Shown: positions 35,397 through 44,561 of the stretch, piece by piece
Layout: each line of letters starts with the position of its first letter
Numbering within the stretch: the first letter of the stretch is position 1
NCBI GenBank assembly: GCA_020638955.1
Contig: JACKHO010000008.1
Location: forward strand, 349,051-413,050
Origin: Planctomycetaceae bacterium
GTDB lineage: Bacteria > Planctomycetota > Planctomycetia > Planctomycetales > Planctomycetaceae
Reading direction: 5' to 3'
Length of the DNA: 64,000 nucleotides
The notes under the pieces: generated by a model
The model's input: the letters and a program-made list of their open reading frames with translations, nothing else
The model's database searches: none
Told to the model about the DNA's origin: nothing
Program-made: the position numbers and the translations under genes

Positions 35397-37697
35397 ATGA
35401 ATTTGCGCGTTTCAAGTTTGCTGGTGTTGTGTTGTGCCGGGTCCCTCTTTGCGCAGGAGACCCTTGATGAGCAGTTTTCGGGAAATCGACTTCCCGACAC
35501 GAAGTTGCTGACTGAGGAACGCCCGCTCCATGAAGTCATGGTGGAGCAAATCAGCCTGTATGCGGAAGATATTCTCGGTCAGGTGCAGGACGCTCGCTGG
35601 GCTCCCTGGATTTCGCGAAATGGTGAACCAGCCAAGATGACGCAGGAGGAGGCCCGCCAGTTCTTGCGGAAGTACATTGGGGCTGTTGATCCCGCTGTTG
35701 AGCATCCGGAAATTCATCGTCGAACGCTCATGGACGAGTCTGGGCGGCGTGTCGAGAGCATTCGCTGGGATGTCATGGAAGGCGTAACGGGCGATGGTCT
35801 CATGGTACAGGCCACCGACCGTGAAAATTGCCAGGGCGTGGTTGTCTTACTCGCTGATGCCGACACCACTCCTGAAAGTCTGCTGGGCTGGTACCAGGTG
35901 CGACTGGATGACTGGAAACTCGTGCAGGGATATGTCGACGCCGGGTATGACGTTTACATCCCGCGTCTCATTCCTCGCACGCAGCCGGACGATGCATTTC
36001 GTGATAAGCGTCTGAACAACATTTCGCCTCGCGAATTTGTGTATCGCACGAGTTTCGAACTGGGACGGCATCCTGTCGGTTATGAAACGCAGCGGGTACT
36101 CGCTCTCGGCCGCGCTCTGCATGCAGAATTCCCCAACCAGGAAATCCAACTGGTCGGCATGGGCGAAGGGGGAATGCTCTCTCTGTACGCCGGAGCTTTG
36201 GGGGAAGAGTTTTCACGAGTTGTTGTGCGAGGTTACTTCGGTCAGCACCGCCGCGTGTGGGAGGAACCGCTGGATCGCAACATCCAAATGGGCCAGGGGC
36301 TGTTCGGTAATGCAGAACTGGCGACACTCATCGCACCGCGAGCTGTATCCATCGACATTTCACCCGTCCGACCGTACGAAGGCCCCAAGGCCGATCCTCC
36401 CATTCGAGACATTGCCGGGCCGGGCACCACAGTTTCTCCTGAGCGTGAGGAAGTCATGCAGGAGTTTGGCCGCGTGGTGCAGTACATGGTGGCCAGCGGC
36501 GGTCCGGTTCATGTTGCCATTCTCGAAAAGCCCATTCCAAAGAAAGACCTCGCCTTCGCCATTCCAGAGGGACTCGATGTCCCCAAACGGGTTCAGGAAC
36601 ATCAGCAACAGCAATTGCGAGAACTCATTTTGCATACGCAGGCGTTATTGCACCGCAGCGATAAGGTTCGACAGGAGTTGTGGAACTCGGCTGACCGTTC
36701 TTCTATCGAAGCCTGGACAAAGTCGGCAGCAGAATTCCGGGAAATGGTTCACGAAGATTTGATTGGAAAGCTACCGCTGGCAAATGCCGAAGCAATGAAT
36801 CCCCGCTCTCGTCGCGTCATTGACGCCGATGACCACGTCGGTTTTGAAATTGCACTCGATGTGTATGAAGGGGAATCACCCCAGAACTTCATCGCCTCGG
36901 GTGTGCTGCTTGTTCCCAAGGGAATCAAGGCCGGGGAGAGGCGTCCGGTTGTCGTCTGTCAGCATGGTCTCGAAGGCACGCCGTTTGACACCATCACCAT
37001 GGACGAGTCGAATCGAGCTTACGGCGCCTACAAAGGCTTCAGCACGCAGCTCGTGAAGAAGGGATTCATCGTGTATGCACCGCAGAATCCTTACAAGGGC
37101 TATCACGATTTCCGCGTCATCCAGCGGAAGAGCAATCCCGTCGGGCGGACACTGTTCAGTTACATCATCGAACAGCACCGGCAGTCGCTCCACTGGCTGG
37201 CCACGCTTCCCTACGTCGACGCCGACCGCATTGCGTTTTACGGACTGTCGTACGGCGGCAAAACGGCGGTTCGTGTGCCGCCATTGCTCGTTGACAAGAA
37301 CGAAGATGGCACGCACAAGCCGTTGTATTGCCTGTCGATTTGCTCAGCGGACTACAATGAATGGATTCGCAAGAACTGCTCTGCGGAAGATCGGTACTCC
37401 TACGTCTTCACGCCGGAGTACGAAATCTTCGAATGGGACATGGGACACCTTGCAGATTATTCCGAACTGGCCAATCTTATGGCCCCGCGTCCTTTTATGG
37501 TCGAACGCGGTCACAACGACGGTGTCGCGCCGGACGAATGGGTCGCCTGGGAATACGCCAAAGTCCGCAGGCACTACACATTTCTGGGACTGGAAGATAA
37601 AACGGAAATCGAATGGTTCAACGGACCGCACACCATTAATGGTCAGGGAACGTTTCGGTTTCTGGAGCGGCATCTTAACTGGTCAGCGAATCAGTAA
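35397..37697 (+). CDS. Secreted tandem alpha/beta-hydrolase, acetyl xylan esterase-like
   Basis: 766 residues with signal peptide MNLRVSSLLVLCCAGSLFAQ. The first half (about 60-400) has alpha/beta-hydrolase features (VVVLLADADTTPESLLGW, LVGMGEGGMLSLYAG), but the nucleophile elbow reads GMGEG, so the usual Ser is Gly. The second half (about 440-766) has PVVVCQHGLEGTPFD, the intact elbow YGLSYGGKTA and a late FNGPHTI that supplies the catalytic His, as in acetyl xylan esterase-like enzymes. One active and one probably inactive domain are thus fused. Extracellular or periplasmic ester cleavage on polysaccharides is likely. No glycoside hydrolase is adjacent. Confidence 0.82.
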   Translation: MNLRVSSLLVLCCAGSLFAQETLDEQFSGNRLPDTKLLTEERPLHEVMVEQISLYAEDILGQVQDARWAPWISRNGEPAKMTQEEARQFLRKYIGAVDPAVEHPEIHRRTLMDESGRRVESIRWDVMEGVTGDGLMVQATDRENCQGVVVLLADADTTPESLLGWYQVRLDDWKLVQGYVDAGYDVYIPRLIPRTQPDDAFRDKRLNNISPREFVYRTSFELGRHPVGYETQRVLALGRALHAEFPNQEIQLVGMGEGGMLSLYAGALGEEFSRVVVRGYFGQHRRVWEEPLDRNIQMGQGLFGNAELATLIAPRAVSIDISPVRPYEGPKADPPIRDIAGPGTTVSPEREEVMQEFGRVVQYMVASGGPVHVAILEKPIPKKDLAFAIPEGLDVPKRVQEHQQQQLRELILHTQALLHRSDKVRQELWNSADRSSIEAWTKSAAEFREMVHEDLIGKLPLANAEAMNPRSRRVIDADDHVGFEIALDVYEGESPQNFIASGVLLVPKGIKAGERRPVVVCQHGLEGTPFDTITMDESNRAYGAYKGFSTQLVKKGFIVYAPQNPYKGYHDFRVIQRKSNPVGRTLFSYIIEQHRQSLHWLATLPYVDADRIAFYGLSYGGKTAVRVPPLLVDKNEDGTHKPLYCLSICSADYNEWIRKNCSAEDRYSYVFTPEYEIFEWDMGHLADYSELANLMAPRPFMVERGHNDGVAPDEWVAWEYAKVRRHYTFLGLEDKTEIEWFNGPHTINGQGTFRFLERHLNWSANQ

Positions 37698-37731
37698 TCT
37701 GAATTCTCCATGTTCGAACAGGAAAACGGTT

Positions 37732-38130
37732 ATGTCACTCGGCGGAAGTGAATTGCTGCATGCGTTCGTCAATGCGTTGATCCACAATATTCCCATGTGG
37801 TTCCTCTTGCTGTTTGGCCTGATCTTCTTTGTCAGCAAGCGCGATGAGCGTCCTCGCGCTGCTGGCTTTGTGTTGCTAGCAATTATTGTCGAGGGCGCAC
37901 ACATGCTGCTCTCCCCATTGCTTTACCGGGTTATTTACGGTGCGATGATGCGAAACATGGAACCCGGACAATTTATGTTTCAGATTGTCGGCGCATTCAT
38001 TTCGCTGCCTTCTGTGCTTGCCTACGGACTTCTCATTTACGCCGCGCTCATGCCCGACGCTGCTGCTGGCGGTTCGTACCGGTCGCGCCGCAGGTACGAC
38101 GACGAAGACGACGACAGGCGCGACCGATAG
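37732..38130 (+). CDS. Small membrane protein
   Basis: 132 residues from the ATG at 37732 (AGGA about 10 bp upstream). Three hydrophobic segments are visible (IPMWFLLLFGLIFFVS, AGFVLLAIIVEGAHMLL, IVGAFISLPSVLAYGLLIYAA), followed by a strongly charged tail (RSRRRYDDEDDDRRDR). It lies 34 bp after the hydrolase gene and is convergent with bpt. No family recognised. Confidence 0.7.
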   Translation: MSLGGSELLHAFVNALIHNIPMWFLLLFGLIFFVSKRDERPRAAGFVLLAIIVEGAHMLLSPLLYRVIYGAMMRNMEPGQFMFQIVGAFISLPSVLAYGLLIYAALMPDAAAGGSYRSRRRYDDEDDDRRDR

Positions 38131-38135
38131 TGGGA

Positions 38136-38894
38136 CTAGTGTGTCGATCTCGTGCCGTGCAACACCCAATTTGGCTCTTCATCATCAGCCGGATACCCCT
38201 CCAGCAATTCATACGGCTGGAAACGATTCTTGTAGGCCATGGAAGGGCAGTCGCCAATCCAGTACCCGAAGTACACGTATTCGCGTCCGGCCTGTCGCGC
38301 CGCTTCGATTTCACACAGGCCGGAAAACGTGCCCGGACTGCGGGGAGCCCAGTTGGGATCGTAGAAGAAGTACACGCTTGACGTGGAATTCGGCATGACG
38401 TCGATGAGACTCACGCCAAGTAGTCGGTCTTCTTCATAGAACAGCATTTCATGAAGACTTGGGTAGTCGCCGACTAGAAAGTTTTCCCAGTACTGCTGCG
38501 CATTGACGCGGGACCGGTGCCAACCACGCGAGGCAGTACGCTCATCATGCCAGGCGTTGTAGAGCCGAATATGGTCGTCCGTGACGGTCGGTGGCTGGAT
38601 GACGTACCGCACGTGTTCGTTGCGTCGCATCACGCGGCGTTGGCTTTTCGACAGTTCAGACTGTTGGACCGGCACGCGAATGGGCACACACTTCTGGCAC
38701 GCCGGACAGCTTGGGCGGAAGATGTGCCCGGTAAAACGCCGCCATCCCCGACGAATGAGTTGTTCCAATTCTCCTGGCGAAATGTCGAGATAGACTCGGT
38801 ATGTGAGCGCCGACTTTTCAGCAGCCAGGTACGAACACCGGGAGGCCGGTGTCGTCATGCGGAACATTTCTTCGGGAATATATGCCTTTGCCAT
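38136..38894 (-). CDS. bpt: Aspartate/glutamate leucyltransferase (arginyltransferase family)
   Basis: 252 residues from the ATG at 38894 (MAKAYIPEEMF); the open frame continues upstream only over the DUF885 gene. Motifs of the ATE1/Bpt family are present: CSYLAAEKSALTYRV, GWRRFTGHIFRPSCPACQKC (zinc-binding cysteines), RVPVQQ, and SVYFFYDPNW with GREYVYFGYWIGDCPSM near the end. It adds an amino acid from aminoacyl-tRNA to N-terminal acidic residues, feeding the N-degron pathway. It starts 4 bp after the stop of the DUF885 gene, so the two are probably one operon. Confidence 0.92.
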   Translation of the reverse strand: MAKAYIPEEMFRMTTPASRCSYLAAEKSALTYRVYLDISPGELEQLIRRGWRRFTGHIFRPSCPACQKCVPIRVPVQQSELSKSQRRVMRRNEHVRYVIQPPTVTDDHIRLYNAWHDERTASRGWHRSRVNAQQYWENFLVGDYPSLHEMLFYEEDRLLGVSLIDVMPNSTSSVYFFYDPNWAPRSPGTFSGLCEIEAARQAGREYVYFGYWIGDCPSMAYKNRFQPYELLEGYPADDEEPNWVLHGTRSTH

Positions 38895-38898
38895 GGGC

Positions 38899-40665
38899 CT
38901 ATTCCGGGATTGCCTCTTCGAGCAACAGTGCTTGTACAAATCGGACTGGAGGCGAACCAAAGGACACCACCGTGTCGTGGTACTTCTTAAGCGTGAAGTC
39001 GCTTCCCCATTTCTGCTGGACCTGTTCACGCATGTCGAAGTGTTCCTCGACGCCGACGAAGTACGTCGAGAGCTGGGCTGATGTTACTTGTGCACGAATC
39101 CATTTGCCGGCGGCCTCTCGTTCTTCCTGGAAGGTGTCATGCGTCATGAGGTGCATGGCCTGTTCGCGGGTCATGCCGTTGACGTGTACGTTCTGATCGA
39201 GAATGGCATTCGCAATACCTCGCAAATTCCATTTGAGTGTGACCAGCCGCATGAGCGGGTCGCCGTCGAGCAAACCTTCATCAGAGCACATTTGCTCAGT
39301 GTAGCAGGCCCATCCTTCAATAAACGTTCCGGACGCCAGCACGGCTCGCAGCTTTGACGGATACCGATTTGACATCGCCAGTTGCACAAAGTGCCCGGGC
39401 ATGGCTTCGTGGACGGTCAGGTTATGAATCGACCGAATGTTGTATTCCCGCAGGAATGAATTGCATTGCTCATCCGTCCAGTCAGTCGGCAGGGGAGCGA
39501 CCGCGTAATACGTCTGCTGGCCGACTTCCAGAGCACCGGGTGAATCACAGTAAGCCACCGAGACGCCGCGCTGGAATTCTGGCATGACAATAATTTTCAG
39601 CGGGTCATCTGGGATGGTCATTAAGTCTTTGGACTTAATGAAAGCCGTCGTAATTTCCATCGACTTCTCTGCCGCTTCAATCACACCGTCGCGGGGTGGA
39701 ATGTCTTGATTGGCGAGTTCCAGAGCCTCCACAATGGCCGCCTGCTGTTGCTCGGGCGTTGGCTTTTCCGGCCACTTCTCTTTGCCGAGGACAGCACGGG
39801 CAATGCCGTACATTTCTTCGCGCGTTTCTTTCAGCCGAAACTCCGCCCGCTCCCGAATTTCCGCCCGCGTGAGTGCACCGCTGAGCGCGTGGGCGAGTTT
39901 TTCGTCATACAGTTCCAGACCAATCCGGAAATCACCCTGAGCATTCGGCAGCAGTTCCTGTTCGAGCCATTCCTGGTGCTCCAGCACGGTCTTCGTGGCC
40001 AGCGCAATGGCCGTTTCAATGCGGGCTTTCAGTTCCGGTGAAACTTTGTCGAGTTCCGGTTCCACCATATTCTTGATGATACTTAACACGCCCTTGTTCT
40101 GTTTAACAGCAGTCTCGGCATGCACCTGGGGAACACGTTTCGGGTCAAGGTTCTTTCGCGTTTGCTCGTACATGCGGGGGAACTGTTCCAGTCGACCAGC
40201 GACGCTTTCTAGTCGTTCTTCGACCGGAGCGAATTCTCGCGACATGAGTCCGTAAATCGACTGCCCTGCGAGCTGTGTATACGCAATAGGATTCCAGGCC
40301 CACTCCTGCAAACGATCAACATTCCACTGGTCGTGTTCCAGCTTGCGTTTGAGCAGTGAGTAATCGATTTGGTTTTGTCGACTCAATTCGCTGCGCGAAA
40401 TCCCGGCCAGCTGCTTTTGCCAGCGCTGATAGAACTCCCGCTGTTTGTTGCGTGCAGCATTACTCAAATCATCGATCTGACTGTCAAAACGATGGTCTCC
40501 CAAAGCCGTCGCATCGATGGGGGAAAGTGCGGGATATTCATCAATGAACTGGGCAGCCAGTTTCTCAAAACGGGCATCTTCCGACTGAGCGAACACATTC
40601 TCATTCATCGAACTCACCACCAAAATGATTGCCAGGCTCAGGTAGGAAACTCGCAAACTCGACAT
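38899..40665 (-). CDS. Secreted DUF885 metallopeptidase-like protein
   Basis: 588 residues. Signal peptide MSSLRVSYLSLAIILVVSS is followed by a long helical domain, and the DUF885 hallmark HEAMPGHFVQ (zinc-binding HExxxH) lies at about residue 420. EGWACYTEQMCSDEG further downstream supplies the third ligand. The family is annotated as peptidase-like (carboxypeptidase-type fold) and has no firm substrate. It is upstream of bpt with a 4-bp gap, which is an uncommon partner for a cytoplasmic transferase. Confidence 0.9.
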   Translation of the reverse strand: MSSLRVSYLSLAIILVVSSMNENVFAQSEDARFEKLAAQFIDEYPALSPIDATALGDHRFDSQIDDLSNAARNKQREFYQRWQKQLAGISRSELSRQNQIDYSLLKRKLEHDQWNVDRLQEWAWNPIAYTQLAGQSIYGLMSREFAPVEERLESVAGRLEQFPRMYEQTRKNLDPKRVPQVHAETAVKQNKGVLSIIKNMVEPELDKVSPELKARIETAIALATKTVLEHQEWLEQELLPNAQGDFRIGLELYDEKLAHALSGALTRAEIRERAEFRLKETREEMYGIARAVLGKEKWPEKPTPEQQQAAIVEALELANQDIPPRDGVIEAAEKSMEITTAFIKSKDLMTIPDDPLKIIVMPEFQRGVSVAYCDSPGALEVGQQTYYAVAPLPTDWTDEQCNSFLREYNIRSIHNLTVHEAMPGHFVQLAMSNRYPSKLRAVLASGTFIEGWACYTEQMCSDEGLLDGDPLMRLVTLKWNLRGIANAILDQNVHVNGMTREQAMHLMTHDTFQEEREAAGKWIRAQVTSAQLSTYFVGVEEHFDMREQVQQKWGSDFTLKKYHDTVVSFGSPPVRFVQALLLEEAIPE

Positions 40666-40843
40666 GGACAGATATCCCTTGAATTCTCACGGATGTTGAA
40701 GGCTCTATGACAGGCCGCCAGGCCACGAGTGTCGCGACCCAGCGATTTCACTTCAACTCACAAGCCACACGATTGCCGTCTGCCGCAGAACTTGTTTCAA
40801 TGAAACGACAATTGCTCTTACACCCGTCAGCAGGACTGCTTCC

Positions 40844-42826
40844 ATGTCGAAGATTCATCAGGCTTCGCTTTTTCAGCGTGCACGTTACCAGTTCGACAAT
40901 TTCATGGCCCGAGGCGGCAGTTCGATTTTTGTTTCGCTCGTCGTTGTATTTATGTCCATGCTCCTGCTACTGGCCATACTGCGCGGGGCAGGCGTCATGA
41001 TGTTCCCCAACGCTTCCATTGAACGCGACGTGGAAGGGCACAGTTTCTTTCGCAACGTGTACATTACGTTTCTGCAGATGACCGACCCGGGCAACATGGC
41101 ACAGGACATTGAAACGTCGCCGGGCTTCAAAGTGTTCTCGGTGCTGTCCGGCATGACCGGTGTCGTGATGTTGTCATCGCTGATTGCGTTTATCACAACA
41201 GCACTCGACCGGAAGCTCGCCCTGTTGCGGCGCGGGCACTCAAAAGTCATTGAAGAAGATCACACCCTCATTCTCGGCTGGAACGAGCGTATTACGGAAA
41301 TTCTTCGCGAACTCGTTATGGCGAATGAAAGCGAAGATGATCCTGTCGTTGTCATCCTCGCGGACAAAGACAAGGAGGAAATGGACGAGTACCTCGCTCT
41401 GTACATGCCGGACACGAAAAACACGCGGGTTGTCACGCGCAGTGGTGTGGAATCATCCATGGTGAACCTCGACGTCGTTTCCGTGGACGAGTGCAAGGCA
41501 GTCATTGTCCTGGCAAAATGCCCGGTGACCGCGACAGAAAATGAATTGATGATGAGCGACGCTTTCACCATCAAAACCATTCTGGCCCTGGTCGCGTGTC
41601 GACCGGAAGGGAAAGAACTGAACATCGTCGGTGAAGTGTTCCTGCAGCACAATCGGGAAGTGGCAGAAGCGATTTCCCCGAGTGAAGTCACCACGGTCGA
41701 TACGAACGAAATCCTCGCGAAAATCTTGGTGCAGACATCACGCACCGTGGGCTTATCGGTCGCGTACTCGGAAATTCTTTCCTTCGATGGCTGCGAAATG
41801 TACTTTCATCATGCCGAATGGAAGCCTGGTATTACGTTTGGCGAACTTGCGTTTCACTTCCCCGATGGTGTCCCCATGGGACTGCGACACGCGGACAACA
41901 CATTTAGTATTAACCCGCATCCTTCAACCGTCGTGCTCCATGACGACAGCATTCTCATTCTTGCGGAAGATGACTCGTCGATCGTTTATCAAAAGGACCC
42001 CGTCGCTACCGCTCGCGACTTGCGGCTCGCCGATGGCCGCGTGCAACTTGGAATTGAGCGGGAACTCATTATTGGCTGGACGCCGAAAGTCGAAACCATT
42101 GTTCGCGAATTCGCCGATTACGTGCTCGAAGGGAGCCAAATCGACATTATGCTCCGAGCACCCGATGCATCCGTCCGAGACCGGGTCGAAGCGCTCAGCA
42201 ATGAACTCGACTCCGTCACCGTGCGGCTCATCGAAGGGAACCCTCTCGACTCGGCAAGTCTCCTTGCGGTGCAGCCGTTTACCTATGACAACATCATTAT
42301 CCTGAGTCAGGGTGTTGGCGGCGAGAACGATGTGGAAGGCCGCACTGACTCAGAGACAATTATCATTCTGCTTTTGCTGCGGAATATGTTCAAAGCGTTC
42401 CCTGAGGAGAGCAAGCGGACGAAACTCATTACGGAAATCCTCGACTCCGAAAACCAGGCGCTGGTCGCCCGGGCCGGCGTGTACGAGTTCATTATTTCGA
42501 ACCGCTTCATCAGTATGATGCTCGCCCAAATCAGCGAAGACTCCGACATCAAGCGGGTCTATGATGATTTGTTCTCAGAAGACGGCAGCGAGATTTACCT
42601 GAAGCCTGTCGACCTTTACTTCGACGAACTCCCCGCCACCGTCACCTTTGCCGACCTGATGGCACTCGTTCAGAAACGGGAAGAAGTTGCTCTCGGCGTG
42701 AAAATCAAAGAGCACGAGTCGAATATCGATGAGAACTTTGGCGTGAAACTTATTCCGGAAAAGAACACCGAATACACGTTGGTGGCAGGCGACCGGATTG
42801 TCGTGCTGGCCGAAAACGAAACTTAA
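40844..42826 (+). CDS. CASTOR/POLLUX-like ion channel protein
   Basis: 660 residues. Two membrane helices lie near residues 28-50 (IFVSLVVVFMSMLLLLAILRG) and 100-122, with a pore-loop-like segment ITFLQMTDPGNMAQD between them; plant CASTOR/POLLUX channels have a similar loop (ADAGNHA). Two RCK-like nucleotide-binding halves follow: HTLILGWNERITEILREL with VVVILADKDKEEMDE, and ELIIGWTPKVETIVREFADY. It ends at 42826, overlapping the convergent histidine kinase gene by four bases. Ion selectivity cannot be predicted; the family in plants conducts cations including calcium. Confidence 0.85.
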   Translation: MSKIHQASLFQRARYQFDNFMARGGSSIFVSLVVVFMSMLLLLAILRGAGVMMFPNASIERDVEGHSFFRNVYITFLQMTDPGNMAQDIETSPGFKVFSVLSGMTGVVMLSSLIAFITTALDRKLALLRRGHSKVIEEDHTLILGWNERITEILRELVMANESEDDPVVVILADKDKEEMDEYLALYMPDTKNTRVVTRSGVESSMVNLDVVSVDECKAVIVLAKCPVTATENELMMSDAFTIKTILALVACRPEGKELNIVGEVFLQHNREVAEAISPSEVTTVDTNEILAKILVQTSRTVGLSVAYSEILSFDGCEMYFHHAEWKPGITFGELAFHFPDGVPMGLRHADNTFSINPHPSTVVLHDDSILILAEDDSSIVYQKDPVATARDLRLADGRVQLGIERELIIGWTPKVETIVREFADYVLEGSQIDIMLRAPDASVRDRVEALSNELDSVTVRLIEGNPLDSASLLAVQPFTYDNIIILSQGVGGENDVEGRTDSETIIILLLLRNMFKAFPEESKRTKLITEILDSENQALVARAGVYEFIISNRFISMMLAQISEDSDIKRVYDDLFSEDGSEIYLKPVDLYFDELPATVTFADLMALVQKREEVALGVKIKEHESNIDENFGVKLIPEKNTEYTLVAGDRIVVLAENET

Positions 42827-43914
42827 TTCGTCAGCGGCCAATGCAAATGCATTTCAACTGTTTCAGCACTGGGTGTATGGCAAGTGAGCTGCCCACCATG
42901 TTGCCGTGCAATTTGCCACGCCTTGGATAAACCGAATCCCAATCCGCGTCCGGCTTCGCGACCTGAGAAGAAGGGATCGAACAAATGTTCGCGGACTTCC
43001 TCAGTCAGTCCCTGGCCGTGATCGCGAATGACAATGTGAGCAAAGTCACCGGTAGCTGAAACGACCAGGCACTCAATCTGTTGTCCCTTTCCTCCTTCGT
43101 TAATGGAATTGCGAAGTAATTCGCTGCAGACGATTTCCAGTTGAACGGGATCAGCCAGCAGGGTGACGTCGTCCCCGTCGCAAATGACACGCAGCGCCTT
43201 CTCGGCGAGTTGATCGCTGAAACGCTTGGCGACGAGGTTCCACGTGTCCCACCAGGAGACGTTGGTTTTCTCGGGGCAGGGAGGATCGGCGAAGAGCATG
43301 GAGTCGCCAATCATGTCGCGAATGCGCATGGTTTGAGCGCCAATGGTTTGCAGCATGCGACGTCGTTCGGGATTCTCTTCGCCCTGCAGCAACTGCTGGA
43401 CTCTTCCCGAAATGGCCGCCAACGGATTATTGATTTCGTGCCCTGCTCCAGCCGCATATTCCCGGAGTGCCGACAGCTTCTGCTGCCTGAGTGATTCCTC
43501 CCAACCGCCCGCCTGAATGAGTAACCGCGCTGATTGATCGAGCCATTCGTGCGGGGGGGCCGTCGTCCCTGCCGTTCCGCTCAAGTGCAGCCAGCCGACA
43601 ATGCGCTCTGCCGCAATGAGTTGCCACTGTGCGCCACTCGTCTGAAACTCGTCTGCGACCATTTCGCGGGCCGTATCGATGCCACCCACAACGGGTTTCC
43701 AGAATCGTCGCGAGTGAAACTCGTCCCACTCTTCGCCATTCACGCGTTCGAAGAAATCGATTTGAGAAACTGTTTCATCCCAGCGGGCGACGCGCACTTC
43801 GGTGCATCCCGTCACTTCGCACCAGGCGGCGGCAAACTTCTCCAGCATGTGTTGGGGATTGTGAAACGGCAGACAGCTTCTAAGTAGCACCGCCACCGGT
43901 GGAAATCTTCGCAT
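42823..43914 (-). CDS. Soluble sensor histidine kinase
   Basis: 363 residues without membrane segments. The N-terminal 155 residues may be a divergent sensor region. The H-box is AAGAGHEINNPLAAISGRVQQLL (phosphoacceptor His in GHEINNP); the N-box is ELLRNSINEG, followed by IRDHGQGL (G1) and DPFFSGREAGRGLGFGLSKA (F and G2). No response regulator gene is adjacent, so it is an orphan. It is 8 bp downstream of the DciA-like gene, so the two are probably one transcript. Confidence 0.9.
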   Translation of the reverse strand: MRRFPPVAVLLRSCLPFHNPQHMLEKFAAAWCEVTGCTEVRVARWDETVSQIDFFERVNGEEWDEFHSRRFWKPVVGGIDTAREMVADEFQTSGAQWQLIAAERIVGWLHLSGTAGTTAPPHEWLDQSARLLIQAGGWEESLRQQKLSALREYAAGAGHEINNPLAAISGRVQQLLQGEENPERRRMLQTIGAQTMRIRDMIGDSMLFADPPCPEKTNVSWWDTWNLVAKRFSDQLAEKALRVICDGDDVTLLADPVQLEIVCSELLRNSINEGGKGQQIECLVVSATGDFAHIVIRDHGQGLTEEVREHLFDPFFSGREAGRGLGFGLSKAWQIARQHGGQLTCHTPSAETVEMHLHWPLTN

Positions 43915-43922
43915 GGAACAAC

Positions 43923-44267
43923 TTACTTCTTGAGATTTCCCTGGAGCTTGAACTTGAGGCTGCGGACTTTGAATTTGGCGAAGTCCTGTTGGATGCGGTT
44001 GAGTAATTCATCCTGCTGAAACGACACCAGCTGACTCAACAGGGCCGAACTGCGGACCGCAATTTCAAGGACGCCATTCCGCAAGTTGCGAACGCGGGTT
44101 TGCTTCGCCAATGCCGGTCCAGCCACCTGTTCCCACATCTGGACCAGTTCCTGATTCCCCAACACGCGACCATAACCACGACGGGCAAACAGTTCCGACA
44201 ACGACTCGCTGAGCGTCGCAGGGTCTTTGGTCTGGTACTTCTTCTCATGCGGGAAGTCGTCAGACAT
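43923..44267 (-). CDS. DUF721 (DciA-like) protein
   Basis: 114 residues. The DUF721 core is present: LSELFARRGYGRVLGNQEL, VQMWEQVAGPALAKQTRV, RNGVLEIAVRSSALLSQL and LNRIQQD, with a basic C-terminus. DciA proteins load the replicative helicase in bacteria that lack DnaC/DnaI. The gene precedes the histidine kinase gene by 8 bp. No recF/gyrB cluster is visible here. Confidence 0.83.
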   Translation of the reverse strand: MSDDFPHEKKYQTKDPATLSESLSELFARRGYGRVLGNQELVQMWEQVAGPALAKQTRVRNLRNGVLEIAVRSSALLSQLVSFQQDELLNRIQQDFAKFKVRSLKFKLQGNLKK

Positions 44268-44561
44268 TGGTAACGCCTCCCTCTGAAGTTGTTGAGCCGG
44301 AACGGCCCTATCGTACCCATCTTACGCAGGTCACTCCAGCGATGATTTCATCGAACCTGAGCGGGTTTTGGAAGCGGCAGTGGCAAATCCTGCCATTCCT
44401 GCCGGTCGATCGACAATCTTCGCCTCAAACTTGAAGAAATTCTTGAGGAATTCGGAATTTCGCTGTAGGTTTCCGTCCCTTCCAAATGAACACCTCGGAG
44501 TTTGCTGTTCTGGCCGACTCCACACATCCCGCCTCGATCCAATCCCCCGGAACGAATCCCG

